Below, one piece after another: positions 30,001 to 43,059 of a DNA stretch of 64,000 bases (within the stretch, counting starts at the first letter, position 1; each line of letters starts with the position of its first letter). The stretch is from Bimastos eiseni (lineage: Eukaryota; Annelida; Clitellata; Crassiclitellata; Lumbricidae). Both the position numbers and the translations under genes were made by a program. The stretch is taken from the NCBI GenBank assembly GCA_959347315.1, contig OY365817.1, positions 2,638,295-2,702,294 on the forward strand, given 5' to 3'. Under the pieces are notes generated by a model, which saw only the letters and a list, made by a program, of their open reading frames with translations, had not been told where the DNA came from and made no database searches.

Positions 30001-30470
30001 TAACTCACACTAACTACCCACCCAACCAACTATATATATCTGATGTACAAATAAAACCACGTTGTAGCGATTCGAGTTCGGCGTCCTCAACCTTAGCGGT
30101 GTGACAAGAAGTCAACAACCCCCAAAGCACCCCAGCAGTAGCCGGTTATAGGAGAGGGTCAATCCTAAATGGGGTGTCGCGTCAACAGGTCGGCGAGTAG
30201 ACCGGGTGGACGCCTGCCCCATGGCTGCATTTTCAGACATGGAAACGGCGAAGGGACTTATGAATGGAGGACGAAAGGTCTCTGTGGTCTGGTCTACGTT
30301 GCTCTTCTTAGCGTCCAAGGTCGGGTTGTTTACCAGACGATTCGCGCTGACTCAGTTGGCTGGCACGGCGAAAACAACCCCAATGTGCTATATCGTCACG
30401 TCTGCCAGTCTTGAAGTCTTCTTGTCGTACTCTGTATACTTCTGTACTGACAGATATACTGCTCTTTATT
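30001..30470. other. GC-richer intergenic block, unassigned
   Basis: Overlapping open frames at 30169-30472 show no domain. Sudden GC increase and proximity to the repeats that follow suggest a transposon body, but termini were not found. Confidence 0.35.
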
Positions 30471-31200
30471 AAGAACTAGCTGGGGCACCAGACGTTAGTC
30501 CCGGTAAAGACAGGTTTTTGGCCCTGGAGAGGAGGAAGCGGTAAAGACAGGTTTTTGGCCCTGGAGAGGAGGAAGTCAGCGGCGGCGGGGTTCAAAAACC
30601 CCCTCTACTGTGTGTCCGAGGTGTTCCCAGAGTGAACGGCGAAGGTTTCGAGTGAAAAGCTGAAAAAGTGTGCAAATGCATAAACGGAGAGACAGACAGA
30701 GACAAAATCTAGCTATACATGTAAATAAACAGTGTTTATATACGTTGTATATACTCTGAATACATCTCTACCCTCTCTGATCGCCTGGTTGGTAGGCCCG
30801 ATAATGTTTCTAGTGAATATAATGTAAATCCTCGAAAATTTCTCAGCGCCCACAAAAGCCCCGTCAGGGAGACCAGCGTATTCACCGGCGCTATACAAAA
30901 TCAAGTCCGCAATAGCCTCTTGTTTTTTTCGGTGCCAGGTCGAAATTCGGGGAGTCAAGCCGAGAAACACGTGACCGCATGTGCAAACGACCTCTGTTTT
31001 ATTGGTGAGTGAGAGGCGCGCCGTAGGTTTTTGGCCATGGAGACCAGGAAGATGGTTGTTTGCGGGCTTCAGTAATCCCTTTACTGCTTGTCCCAGGTGT
31101 TTCCCGAGCCAACGGCGAAGGTTTCGAGTCAATAGCTGCAAAACTGGAAATGCATCGCCGGACAGCGACGCACAGAAAGTCTACTTTATTTATAAGATTG
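30471..31200 (+). repeat. Two copies of an 'actagctggggcacc...gacagacag' repeat
   Basis: Copy one (about 30474-30710) opens aactagctggggcacc-agacgtt; copy two (about 31020-31200) lacks that start. Both share ggtttttggcc, a tctactg-gtgtcc phrase, caggtgttcccagagcgaacggcgaaggtttcgag with small changes, and a gcaaatgcat finish. Other copies are at 39338-39545, 39758-40025 and 43858-43955. Class unknown. Confidence 0.6.
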
Positions 31201-31376
31201 GAAGCTTCCGTGTTCGCGCTCAGACACTTTCCTCTTTTCTATTCGCCGATACGCTGCTATGTATAATCCTACTTTCCAAATCTTTTCAGTCAATAGAATA
31301 GTAAGTAGCTGTTAATCCGTGAAAAATGACAAGTCGTTAAAAAAAATTTTGACTTTGGCGTGCGATTCAATTGCAC

Positions 31377-32370
31377 CAGGGCTGTTAATACTGGGGATAA
31401 GTATTGCAATAGCAATACCAATATTTCCTAATTAAAAGTATCGCGATACCAATACTTTTTCTGAAGAGTTCTGCGATACCAAACCCAATACTTTCACCAA
31501 TACTTTTCAATATGCCTGCTTATAATTAATGCACCGATAATTACAGAAAATTTCCCTAGCAATCGCTTGGGCCAATCACAAGGAATCTAGATAGAAGGAA
31601 TGGCTACTGGTCAAATTTCCGTGTACACGCTTTTCTCTTAAACACAGATGTCGCCCCAATATAAAATGGTGTTTTGAACTTCTAACGGAATTTCTTTTAT
31701 TTTGCTGACATACCCGATAGTCCTTCGTAAATTTGGCTTCACGACTAAAGGTTGTTGAATTTGCTTATTTGTTAAAAGATCTAAAATTTCCGGCTACGGA
31801 ATATCGCCCAAAAACTATTGACACGAAGGAACATGAGGACTTCCAGTCCTGTGCATATTGGTCCTTTGGCCAATCAGAATGTCTTTGAAGTAGCCTTCAG
31901 ACAAGAAGTTGTTCGAACACAATGCTCTGATATCGCACTTGCAATCTCGTTTGTTCAGTCCTATTCATTTTCAAGGTCAACAAAATTCGCAAGCACTCTA
32001 ACATCAATTAGGCAATTGACGTTAGAGCCACTTCTACCAGTGAAAGCAAAAGGACATAGGCCTACTTCGGTCATTTCAATATTTAAGCCTGTAAAATATT
32101 CCATCTGTTCGCACCAAGATTTATATGGTCGAAAGAGGCTATAATTATATAGGCCTAAACGTATCAAAGTGTAACGATAGACTTCGCATATTTCTTGAGA
32201 AACCATGTAAATTTAAGAGAGAAAAAGTATTGGTATCGAATATCGCTGGCAGGCTAAAAATAAGTATCGCGATACACATGCGATACCAGCAACATAAAAC
32301 TATCGCGATACTCGCTGCGATACTGACAAAAGTATCGCGATACCAAATTATCGTGATATTAACCGCCCTG
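31377..32370. mobile_element. Non-autonomous hAT-type element, 994 bp, TATCGCGATA-rich
   Basis: Ends CAGGGCTGTTAATAC and (reverse complement of right end) CAGGGCGGTTAATATC form inverted repeats. Flanks AATTGCAC (31369-31376) and AATCGCAC (32371-32378) are an 8-bp duplication with one change. Both sub-terminal regions carry many copies of the palindrome TATCGCGATA. Internal frames resemble no transposase. Confidence 0.8.
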
Positions 32371-33827
32371 AATCGCACTGGCTCTATTCTCAAGTTTCAT
32401 TCACTAAGTTTCCATTTAAAGCAGTTTTGGGCACGAGACCGAAACCTCGAGACCAAGACCGAGAGGTCCAAGACCAAGACCAGGTGGTCCGAGACCAAGA
32501 CCTATACTTTTTTTTAATAAACAATTCAATTTATTAAGACGCTACAACGGAATGACACGCTTAAAACATGAATTTTATTGCTGAAGAATACTAATTTTAA
32601 TAATTGTCCAGAAAACAGTTCTACCTGCCAGTCTGAACTTTTGCGGGTTCAGCCCTTGGCTTCGGCCTGAGAATGTCACTATAAATTACTTAAAGTAATT
32701 ACTTAAAAGTAAGATAGGTAAATATTTTAAGGCATCTAAACAAGTAGATTAGCGTTCTGTTTGAATGGTGTAGGGCTGTAGGCCTACTTGTACTCGGAAT
32801 TGTATGTGACTACACGTGGCCGATCACATAATTATTAGATTGTTCCAAAACCTTGACATTTGTGAAAGCAAATTTTGAAATGGCTGGTTCCGTTGCAAAT
32901 GCATTTTATGCCCATAGTAACATGAATATATGCAGATGGTCAGCACGTCATAAATCGATAACAAGCGCGTGAGGCCTAAATATCCGGTGTCTCTAATAAT
33001 CGAAAATAATTAAAAAAATATCAAAGAAGACCACATCCCTGATTTAAAGTTAATAACTGTAAATATACTTACATTACACATGTATAAGTATAACTCATAC
33101 GCGTCAATATTTAAACGTGGCCGTATACTCGTCAATATTTAAACGTAGACTATTATTATTAACCGCCCGTTGGACATCATTTGGAGTTATTTACAACAGC
33201 ACCGGACGACGTAATGTTTGCGCTGCATATTATTAGGGTCAACCTTATTTGAATACATTCGCATATGACACACACACACTCACACACACTCACACTCACA
33301 CCCACCCACACACACACGTGAATTAGGTAATTATCGATGATAGTATCAATAATAATCGTAACAAGACTTTTAAAATATTCTAAACTCGGACTGTGCAAAA
33401 TTCAACTCGTAAAACTCGGTACTCGACTCTGCAAGAAATTGAAACACGGTTCATCCGTAATTACTATAGAAATAATAACAATTGTAACAATAATACCAAC
33501 AGGTCCGTGGGAATAATTATTTATAATTATTATTACTATTATTTTCATTATTATCTTATTATTATAAATCATTATTCTTATGTGAACATTTGTAAAGCGC
33601 TTCTCGCAGAAGACTATTTGCAGGCTCCCTCGGCGTGAAACTTAAGCTGACCTTGAAAATCACATCATAACGCAGCCAGATTCAAACGAACAAAACAGTC
33701 TCGTAGCCAGGTAGCCTACACTATCGAACCTCTAGTATTGCACCCGGTCGTAAAAGGGGCGCTTGTCAAAATAATTCCTCGGTCGGCAAGACCATCATAC
33801 GCCGCCGTTTTGTGTGAACTCATAAAG
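32371..33827. other. Intergenic; short simple repeats only
   Basis: At 32420-32505 a gagaccaagaccgag run resembles the interior of the 1561-2410 element and may be a third, partial copy. A (CA)n microsatellite lies at about 33269-33317 and an ATT-rich run at 33480-33570. No gene seen. Confidence 0.5.
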
Positions 33828-34678
33828 CAGAGGTGGGCAACCTACTGCCCGCGGAAACGTTTAATGCGACCGCGAGACCATCTGCTCGATTAAAAAAAAT
33901 TATAAAGTGCACAATTGTTTGTAAAATCATTTGACAATTTATAATCCCAGTGTCAAAATTTCAAATTATTATAACAATATCAATTAATTAATATTCATAA
34001 TATTACAAAATATTAAGAGCAGCAAATGAAAAAAATTACGCAGTCTATTTTCGTAGATGGAGTGCATTTTCTAGCACACCCACCGCACCTTGTTTCCGAA
34101 TTACAGCACAAACTTGATGACTTGGCGATAAATGTAAAGCAGGAGCAAACAACGTTTTGCAGAAATCAAGTCCTTTCAAGTTAAGCTCATGTTGTTCTCC
34201 AGACTTTTGACACAGCAAAATTTTGCTCATTTTCCATTTCGTGGACCCCTCCCCACGCGTACGTACATTTGAGCATTCCCCGATTGCAAAGGTTAAATAG
34301 CTAAAGACATCCATAAGACACTGATTTTACCAAAGGCTATTTATTTTTGTCCAGCATCGTATTTAACGTATTTAAATTTGTTAACTGTTATGAAAAAATA
34401 AAACACTAACAGCACTTGCATTTTAAGCAGTATGTGATTGGGTTTACAGTTATGATTTTCGTATTCCGCATGGTGGACGTCATAATTAGACAATTATATT
34501 TGCGTACGTACAGATTTTCATGACCCCTTCCCCACCATACTCACCCGTACGCAAAATCGCTGAAATCCGAAACTCCCTCCCTCGCTGCGTACGTAATATG
34601 TGAATTTTTATGCGGCCCTCCGAAAAAAATTATTTTCATGCGGCCCTCTGCGCCGGAAAGGTTGCCTGCCCACTTCTG
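33828..34678. mobile_element. hAT-type element, 851 bp, perfect 8-bp target duplication
   Basis: Ends CAGAGGTGGGCAACCT and (reverse complement) CAGAAGTGGGCAGGCAACCT are classic hAT termini. TCATAAAG flanks both sides (33820-33827 and 34679-34686). The phrase gcggccctc repeats inside the right end. A minus-strand frame at 34314-34045 may be a relic of coding sequence but shows no transposase motif. Confidence 0.9.
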
Positions 34679-34689
34679 TCATAAAGGCT

Positions 34690-36690
34690 TGTCCAGATCT
34701 CTTGGCTTACGCGGAATGGCTCGACATGGCACAATCAATGATATAATATACCGCTCCCTTTCAAATGCAGGGCTTCACAGGCAGGGATCCCACGCATCCA
34801 TCAAAGAACAACCACGGATTAGCAGAGGACCATACACTATATTTGGCCTGGATCCATTTTGTACAAGACCTATCGAGACAGAGAAAGAGTTTATTGGGAG
34901 AACATCATCGTTAAGCAAGCCAATGAGACAAAGAAGCTTTGAACGACGCTGAACGGCCTCCTTGGCCATCGCTCTCCGTGCTCCCAGACGCAGTCATGTC
35001 AACCGTTCACTGCTGACGCCTTTTTGGAGCGGCTCACAGCGAAGATCGAGTCCATCCGTGCAGCAGCATCAGCCTCTCCTCGGCCGGAGTTCTCCATCAC
35101 GGACTCTCCACCCTTGGTGACATCACGAGTGAACATTTGCGCTCTATCATCCTCGCTGTTGCTCCGAAGTCCTGCGAGCTGGATCAGGTGCCTGCATTCC
35201 TTGTGCAGGCACTCGTGGATGATTTCCTACCTTTTCTTACACTCTCGTGTAACCGCTCAATTTAGGAATCTCATCTACCTGCCTCTCAGAAGCGCTCCAT
35301 CATCCTCCAAGCTTTGAAGCGGGATGGCTTGGACATCAACGATCCTGTTAACTATCGTCCTATAGCTAACGTGTCGTTTCTGTCTAAAATATTGGAGCGC
35401 ATAACTGTCTGTAAATTAACTGTGTACCTAGACGCAAATGGTCTACTCCCTTCCTTGCAATCGGGATTTTATAGACACCATTCTACTGAAACTCTTTTGG
35501 TTCGCCTTTTGTCTGATTTCTATAGCGCAATGGATTGTGGTCAGATAACTCTTCTCGCGCTTTTTGATGTTAATTCAGCATTTGATTCCGTTGACCATTC
35601 CATTCTCCTTCAGCGGCTTTCTATTTCTTTTAGCTTGGCTGGCGGCCCTCTTGAATGGCTCCGCTCTTTTCTTACTGACCGTACCAATTGTGTAGTTACA
35701 GGTACTTCTCGGTTTCGCTGCCCCTTTTGGAGTTCCTCCTTTCAGTGCTGGGGCCTTTGCTCTACATTCTCTACACCTCTGACACCTGCTTACTCTATCT
35801 GGCCTCCTGCATCAATTGTATGCAGATGACATTCAAGCTTATGTCCATTGCAAAGCGGCTGCAGCAATGGGCTGAAGTGTGATGCCATAAATGTCCTCTC
35901 TGAATGAATGGCCTCGAATCGCCTCCTCTTAAATCCCTCTAAAACAAAATTTATATGGATTGGCAGTCGCAGGCACCTGACCGAGTTGGATATGCAGATA
36001 TTGGCTGAGACTTATCCTCGCATTACTTTTTCTCTCGCAACATGTAAACCAGGTTACTCGTAACTGCTACTATCAGCTGCGTCAGCTTCGTGCAGTTATT
36101 CGCTCTTACTTTTGAGGCTTCAATAGTCTTCGTTCATGCTTTTGTAACCAGTTGAAAATTGATCACTGCAGCGCTGCTCTGGCTGGTTTTCTCTGTGCCG
36201 TAGTGGTGCGTTTCGATCGCGTTCTTCGATCTGCGGCCAGGCTTATTGTACATATACCTAAATTTTCACCGGTTTCAGCTTACAATGTATATGCGCGATG
36301 TCCTTCACTGGCTACCGGTTCAACAGCGCATTACGACACTAATTTGGCGGTGTGTCTCTGGTTGTGCGCCATTCTACTTGACTGAACTGTGTCGTCCGGT
36401 GTCTGAACTCCTTTCGCGCAGAGCTCTGCGCTCTTCTGCTAAAGGCGAGCTTCTGGTGTCCAGAGCCTGCTCGTCGCTAATGCTGCGCCGAGCTTTCTTA
36501 GCGGTTGGTCCATCCACCTGGAATGGGCTCCAGGTTGCCCTCCGTCTTCCCCCTTACAATGATCTACCTACCTTTTGTAAGCTGCTAAAGTCATTTCTTT
36601 TTGGCCGTGGCTGGACTGAAAGCACCTCTGAGTAGTTTCCTCTGAAGAGGCGCTACATAAATTATTGAAATGAATGAATGAATATACAGC
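34690..36690 (+). mobile_element. L2-like LINE, 5'-truncated and frameshifted
   Basis: Starts about where the hAT duplication ends. Recognisable pieces: TADAFLERL-type linker near 35010, PKSCELDQVPAFL near 35170, the reverse transcriptase block at 35314-35700 (NYRPIANVSFLSKILERI, LQSGFYRHHSTETLLVRL, ALFDVNSAFDSVDHSILLQR), a frameshift near 35720 into VLGPLLYILYTSD, LYADDIQAYVHC near 35820, and a C-terminus WNGLQVALR near 36520. The 3' end is cctctgagtagtttcctctg, gaggcgctacataaatta and (GAAT)n at 36670. No intact ORF; endonuclease missing. Confidence 0.85.
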
Positions 36691-36904
36691 CTCATAATGA
36701 TTCCATGGCATGCAGATAGTGATATGATAATGGTGCGGTAGGCGACGGTGGTAGAGTAAAATTTGAGAGACACCTTGTTCAAAGTAGCCAGGCAGCGACG
36801 TTCGGCGCGCAGCCGAGAGATTGCCACGGAGAAGGAAAAGACCAAATACAACGCTCTGCTAAACTTCTTCGTGCCCTTAAAACTCGAGTGAACGTCGTCA
36901 CTGT

Positions 36905-36995
36905 TCGCACGTTGGCAGTGCCAGGCCTGGAAGAAGGAGGAGGGCGACGTTAATAATCTTTTTTACCACATAGAGTCGCTCTAACTACTACTAGA
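36905..36995 (-). repeat. 'CCAGGCTTGGGACTGGCA' repeat, minus copy
   Basis: ttggcagtgccaggcctggaag, ggaggagggcgacgttaataatc and a ctctaactactac end: the inverted form of the unit at 24100-24190. Confidence 0.6.
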
Positions 36996-37254
36996 ACTTG
37001 AAACTTTTATTAGGACCAATTAACACCAATGTTAACACTTTTTTTCGGATCCATCTATAGGTCGCAGCCTCACGCTGCACACGAGACTTGCTTCTGGCAG
37101 CAACTTCTCTCTATTACTATCAAACTCGGTGCTTTTCCGTATCACTTTATCGGGGTCGGATTGGGGCGTTGGTGTCGGGGGGGCACTGACTGTGTTAACA
37201 AGATAAAGCAACATAGGACCATGTGAAGAGAAAAATAGACACATACATGCAGTG

Positions 37255-37560
37255 TGTTATCAAAATAATAATAAATTAGTATAGTAATAGTAATTATAAT
37301 TATAATTATTAATTATTATTATTATTACTTATTATTATTACTTATTATTATTAATTATTATTATTATTATTATCTGCAAGTTCTTTGAGTAACAAAGTAG
37401 GGCAAAAAATGATGATGATGATGTGATGACGTGGTCTTGTGCGTCATGGTCGTCGATCGTTGTCACCGTGGTGACGACTACGACAACAATAATAATAATA
37501 AATAACGACAATGATAATAGCAAAAAGTAGCAATAAACAGGAATAATAATTATTATAATG
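37255..37560. repeat. ATT/AAT-rich simple repeat
   Basis: Runs of attattattatt, then gatgatgatg and aataataataa. Low-complexity DNA with no coding value. Confidence 0.85.
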
Positions 37561-37659
37561 ACAACAGCAACATTAGCAATAACGTTACGTTGCGTAGCAC
37601 ATACATGTAGGCTCATTCTATTGTCACCGGACATTGTTTCAAGCGTAACGAACCCTGTG

Positions 37660-38165
37660 GATTGTCAACAATTAATTAATTTTAATAGTAAACTTTTGAA
37701 AAATTAACGATTAATTAATAGGTAGTTTCGATTAAATCACAAATATGTGTATAATTACATTTGTCAAACAAATTAAAGACATTTCAATTAAAATTCTCAA
37801 TTACTGAATTTAGTTACATACAGAAAATAACACAGACCGTTTTCTTGCTTTACTGAAGTGTTAGATCCACGGTATGCAAACGATTTGTCGTAATGAATGC
37901 AATAAACGTTATCAGCATTTCCTATACTTCCGTTAGCCAATAATTTAAGTCCAAAATGTTCATGTAATCGAACTGTTAAGTGTTTATATTTAATATCTCG
38001 ATTACTATCCGCCGCCAAATTGCAAAGGTATACAGTTTATGTTGTTTCTATCAGATTTCCGATTCATGTTAGTTATGGGTTGAATAATCGAAACGATTAA
38101 TAGTTAAAAAAGTTAATCGTTAAAGTAAATTAACGATTAATCGATTAATTATTCGTTAATTTCCG
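37660..38165. mobile_element. Possible MITE with TTAACGATTAAT-rich ends
   Basis: Left end (about 37660-37720) and right end (about 38080-38165) both carry aacgattaat words, and the extreme ends ctgtggattgtcaac / gttaatttccgcag are loosely inverted. Arrangement and size suggest a MITE, but no target duplication was found, so limits are approximate. Confidence 0.35.
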
Positions 38166-38629
38166 CAGCTTAGGCTTACATCATATTTTTTCCTTTTTTA
38201 CTACTTTTCTGTTGCAAAGATATAGGTACCACTTCAACAACGAACGATACATATCTCAGCGGACAGTCCAGTCCAACCGTATTCTAAGACCTATGGAAAT
38301 ACGCTTAATGCTGCTTTACATGTGAAGGAAAGTTATAGCTGGACTTTTTGGAACGATACTTGCAACTTACGACGCAGTTACGCCAACTGGCGATTCGTTT
38401 AGCGTCATTTCTGTCTAAACAGTTTTTCTAACAACATATAAATACATGTACAGGGCTTTCTGCAAGGAACGTGTTTACGGCCTCGACCCCGCTTATTTTT
38501 CAATGATCGGATCCAATGAGATGTACTCCTAGAACGCTGCAAATTTAAATTGGTACCTTGCTCTCCATCTACGGACCCTCTGGTCTGAGATTACGATCTC
38601 TAAAATAATCCTCCCCTCCGTGTCTTCGA

Positions 38630-38965
38630 TGGCAGCCGTGGTAACATATCTGAACCCTGGCATTAAGTCAACCATGGTAACGTATTAGTAGACATCAGTA
38701 ACAATAGTGGACAAATTAGATAATAAAGGTGTGTTATCATAATAATAACAATAAACATAATAATATAAACAATAATTTATAAATAATTATATCTTTCAGC
38801 ACTGCCATTAAGTCAACCACGGCAACATATTTGAACCCCAGCATTAGGTCATCATAGTAACATATCTGAACCCTGTCATAAAGCCAATGGCAACTATAAG
38901 ATAAATGCATTCCAACCCTGACATCGTGATAATTGCCGTTCAATGTCGCCATAGCAAGCACGTAT
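38630..38965 (+). repeat. Decayed minisatellite, about 38-bp unit
   Basis: Variants of gcattaagtcaaccatggtaacatatctgaaccctg recur near 38640, 38660, 38805, 38840 and 38870. Interrupted by AT-rich sequence at 38700-38795. Confidence 0.6.
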
Positions 38966-39337
38966 ACCGTCAAATGTAAATTGTTGCGTATATAATGTCA
39001 AGTAAATTATTCAATATATGAAACTACAATACAAGTTTTCAGTCTTATAAAGCAAACTAGAAGTAGCTTGCAACCCACGGAGCCCTATAATTATTAATTG
39101 GTCGTGCTTACAAGGACGATTGCATGCATCACAGCAGTGCTACGAAAACTAAATCAAAGAATCCTAAAAAGTATATAATTAGCGACACATTTGCAAAATG
39201 ATTAGGGATACAATCTGCACAATGATCGGGCTTATCGAACGTCCGTCCATGTGTTAGGGTTAAACCTACGGTCCATCAGGTCCATTGACTGATGTTGGCT
39301 GCCTTCAGTCCACCGATGATGCAATACTATTAGAAAA

Positions 39338-40025
39338 CTAGCTGGGGAACCCGACGTTGCACGGGTTGACAGGTTTTTAGCCCTCTTTGGCCCTGGGGAG
39401 CAAGAAGACGACGGCCGCGGGTTACCAACTCATCTACTGGGTGTCCCAGGTGTTCCCCGAGCGAACGGCGAAGGTTTCGAGTCAATTGCTGCACATAAAT
39501 AAATAGTGTTTATTCATTCTGTATAGACACTGATGCGTACACAGTGCATACCCATCTGTGCAAACGATGGCCAACTACAGTAACTGCATACGTGCTACCT
39601 GTACGATATCTCCCAAAGCTCCATTCATTCATGACGGTGTAAAAGAAGAATAGGTGTGGCAGACAGATATCACGTGCACATATCGCCAAATGTGCAGCAG
39701 ATTTTATTTTGTTATTCTGAATTTAATGCAACTATTTTTAAACAGACCTGAAGCATGGCGACCCACTTGACAAGACGTCGTCACCCACTTTCGACACGCT
39801 CCAGGCGACCGAGAAGGAAACTTTCCTTAGGGGGTCCTGAGGCAGGTTGTTTGCCCTGGAGAGCAGGAAGACGGCGGTCGCGGGTTCACCAACCTCTCGA
39901 CTGCGTGTCCCAGGTGTTCATCGAGAAAACGGTTTAAGTTTCTAGTCAGTAGCTCTAAAACTCTGCAAATGTATAGCCGGACTGACAGACGGTACAGATT
40001 TTCTTCTTTATATATATTATAGAGA
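39338..40025 (+). repeat. Two more copies of the 'actagctgggg...' repeat
   Basis: The first (39338-39545) starts aactagctggggaacccgacgttgc with one break, then ggtgttccccgagcgaacgg. The second (39758-40025) has gagagcaggaagacggcgg, caggtgttcatcgag and ends gactgacagacgg ... tttatatatattatagag, which appears to be the true 3' end of the family. Confidence 0.6.
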
Positions 40026-40257
40026 TGTCCTCCTTACAAATTTCACAAGTGCACGTCGACGTTGGGTAAACATTAGGAGCCATAGGAGGGTTAAAAGAGG
40101 TCAGTTTTCAGTTACCAGCGAAAGTTAGTCCTTCTGCATACTGGTGTAGTCCACACCAGGAAGTGTATGTACAGTACTGTCCAAAATATGAGGCCAACGG
40201 TATAACGTTGAAGGCTAAAACGTATACCAGAGAAACAACCTACTTATGTGGGAGATG

Positions 40258-40932
40258 AGTGGCCTCTCCCTCTCTCTGTCCCCATCCCTCCATCTACCTC
40301 TCCCTACGCATCTTTGCCTGTCTATGTCTCCCTCCCTCTCAATCTCCCTCCCTCTCAATCTCCCTCCCTCACTCTCACTGCCTCTAATCTAGGGGAGAGG
40401 ATTGACCTCCTCTTTCTGTCCTCATCTCTTCCTCTTCCTCTCCCACCTTCCCCTACCTCTCTTTGCCTGTCTCCCTCTCTCTTCCTCTCTCAATGTCCTT
40501 CCTTCCCTCCTTCCCTCCCCCTCTCTCTCCTTCTCTCAGGGGCCCTTTCACACTCATTATCTCTCTCTCAAGCTCCCTCCCTCCCTCTCACAGTCTCACA
40601 ACCTCTCCCTCTGTTTCTCTTCCTCTCTCACACTAACCCTAACACTCTCTCACTCGATCTTCCTCCCACTCTCTATATCACACTCTCTATATCACACTCT
40701 CTATATCACACTCTCTATATCACACTCTCTATATCACACTCTCTATATCACACTCTCTATATCACACTCTCTATATCACACTCTCTATATCACACTCTCT
40801 ATATCACACTCTCTATATCACACTCTCTATATCACACTCTCTATATCACACTCTCTATATCACACTCTCTATATCACACTCTCTATATCACACTCTCTAT
40901 ATCACACTCTCTATATCACACTCTCTATATCA
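40258..40932 (+). repeat. CT-rich tract with a 14-bp minisatellite, 19 copies
   Basis: 40258-40666 is polypyrimidine-rich. From 40667 to 40932 the unit cactctctatatca repeats 19 times exactly (266 bp). The long plus-strand open frames here, full of SHSLYHTLYIT, exist because a 14-bp unit cycles through all frames without a stop; they are not genes. Confidence 0.95.
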
Positions 40933-41829
40933 CTCCTCGTCACAGCGTGTAACCATGGGAGGTTAATAGAATGCCAGGTGGTGATTGGCATGCACCAGCC
41001 AGGCGCTGTCACAAAACACTGCCCTTGCTCACTTCCTTGGGGCCTACGATCAGCAACAACGTCAACGACAATGCAAACTCGCTTGGAGAGGGGAGCAGAT
41101 GAGCAGATGGGGCTCGGCTGCCTCGGCACTTATGAAAAGAGTATAATCAGTTGTATGGCCTACAAAGCTTCGGATTTATGGATTCCTAAATATGACATTA
41201 CTGACAGTTAACTACGATCAGCTTAAACTTCAACCATCTCAATTTTAAGTACAGTAGGTCTACTGTATACTCGCCTTTTGCTATAGAACACACCCAGTGA
41301 GACAGTCGTGACTCGCTACCAAAAAGTGGGTGGCAGCGTCTTGTCAAGTGGATCTCCATGCTTCAGGTCTGTTTAAAAATAGTTCCATTAAATTCAGAAA
41401 AACAAAATGAAACTGTTCTCTTGACCTTCTTTGTTGTATTGTCACTATAGTATACTCCCAATATGTACAGTCTAGTTAAGTCTCTTCATTATATCGGGTA
41501 TATTCAATACATGCATTGCAAATTGACGTTCAAGTGCTAATGAAATTTTATCACAATACTTATTGTTCGTCTCAGCGAGGTGAGTCGCGGTCATTCAAAG
41601 ATTTTCTGAAGTGGGTTCCACGACCAAAAAGTTTGAAACACTGCACTAAATTAAGACCCGTGACTGCTCTGTAGCTGCTGGAAATTTCTTTATCAAGGGG
41701 CCGGAAATGTCTGTGCTAAGGGCTTAGTCAATTTCTTCGTAGGTGCAAGGAATTTCTCTTCCTGGGAACTGGAAATTTTCTGCCTATAGGGGCTCGGAAA
41801 TACTGTGCCTAGATGCCAGGATTTTTCTC

Positions 41830-42560
41830 GTTCTGTCCTCTATCTTTCCCGCCCTCCCTTTCTCCGTCCGTCCGTCACTCATCCACTCTCCCTCCCTCGC
41901 TCCCTCCCTCCCTCTCTCAGTCTCTCTACTCTCAGCCCCCCACTACCTCCTTCTGCCCTCCCTTTATGTCTGCTTCTCTCTATCGCTCTCTCACACTCCC
42001 TCCTTCTCTCCCTCACCATCCAGCTGTCTCTGCCTCTGTCTTCATCGATCATGGTCGATTACCGACCAATCATTCCAAAACGCAAAGTCGTCCTGAACTG
42101 CTTTGCGACAAACAAGTCTAAAGTCTGAAGCGTTCGCATGAAGTCTAAATTTAGGCGACTTCGATTTGGACCTTAAGTCGTGAGAATCAATCGGCGAATT
42201 AAGGCAAGAAAACAATCTAAAAAACAATCCACATTTGTTCCCATTTATACGTCTTCTAATTGTTCCGTCGGTCTCATTGTCTGTTTGCCTGCCCTCTGCC
42301 TGTCTTTTGGTGCCCGCCTGCCTGCCTGCCTGCCTGTCTGCCATTTTATCCATCTGTCTGCCTGCCTACCTGTCTGTATGTCTACCTTCTTAGCTGCCTG
42401 TCTTACGTGGTCTTTCTCCCTGCCTGCCTATCAAACCGATAGGCAGGCGTCTTATATGTATTCCAGCTTGCCAACCTGCAAATCTCTGCCCTTCTATCTG
42501 TATGTATGGCTGTCTGGCTGTCTGTCTGGCTGTCTGTCTGTCTGTCTGTCTGCCCAAGTT
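41830..42560 (+). repeat. CT-rich tract and CTGC/CTGT simple repeats
   Basis: 41830-42040 is C/T-rich. 42280-42560 carries runs such as gcctgcctgcctgcctg and ctgtctgtctgtctg. Cys/Leu/Ser-rich translations are composition artefacts. Confidence 0.85.
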
Positions 42561-43059
42561 CATGTGTGTTTAGAAGCCCTTGATGTCTCCTCTCGAGTCC
42601 TACGACGCGCAGTTAAGTCTGGTGATCTTGAAACAGATCGCCTTAGTAAAAAACACAGTAAAAAAATGGATAAAAATAGACAGAAAGAAAAAATCAGAAA
42701 TAACCACAGAGGTAATAAACGGCTGAACAAGACGGTAATATGGTTGGGTAAAGTTGATTTTTATTAATGTGGCACGCCTGTGATCTGATTCATCGAAGAA
42801 GTTGTTACAATGCTACATAGAGAAGGTTACCTGGTGAACATTCTATTTCAAATTAATGCCACAGCTGCAGATGCGTGCCGTGCGCCCTGTCAAAGTAGGC
42901 CTAATTACTTAAAAGCGATTCCAGCTCCAGCTCGGACAAATCTCAGAAATCTGTATGTATGTACGATAAATCTTCTGCGGCCAAATTTTCGGCCGCAATA
43001 TAAACGAACGTACCGCTTCGAAATGGTAGCTTGATTGATAGCAAGAGCTCTAGCCTAAA

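Noticed and set aside
30713..31141. 142-codon minus-strand open frame
   Set aside because: It runs across a dispersed repeat present at several loci on the other strand and shows no recognisable domain.
40248..41211. Long overlapping open frames with SHSLYHTLYIT repeats
   Set aside because: They are generated by a 14-bp tandem repeat and CT-rich sequence; no domain or splice support.
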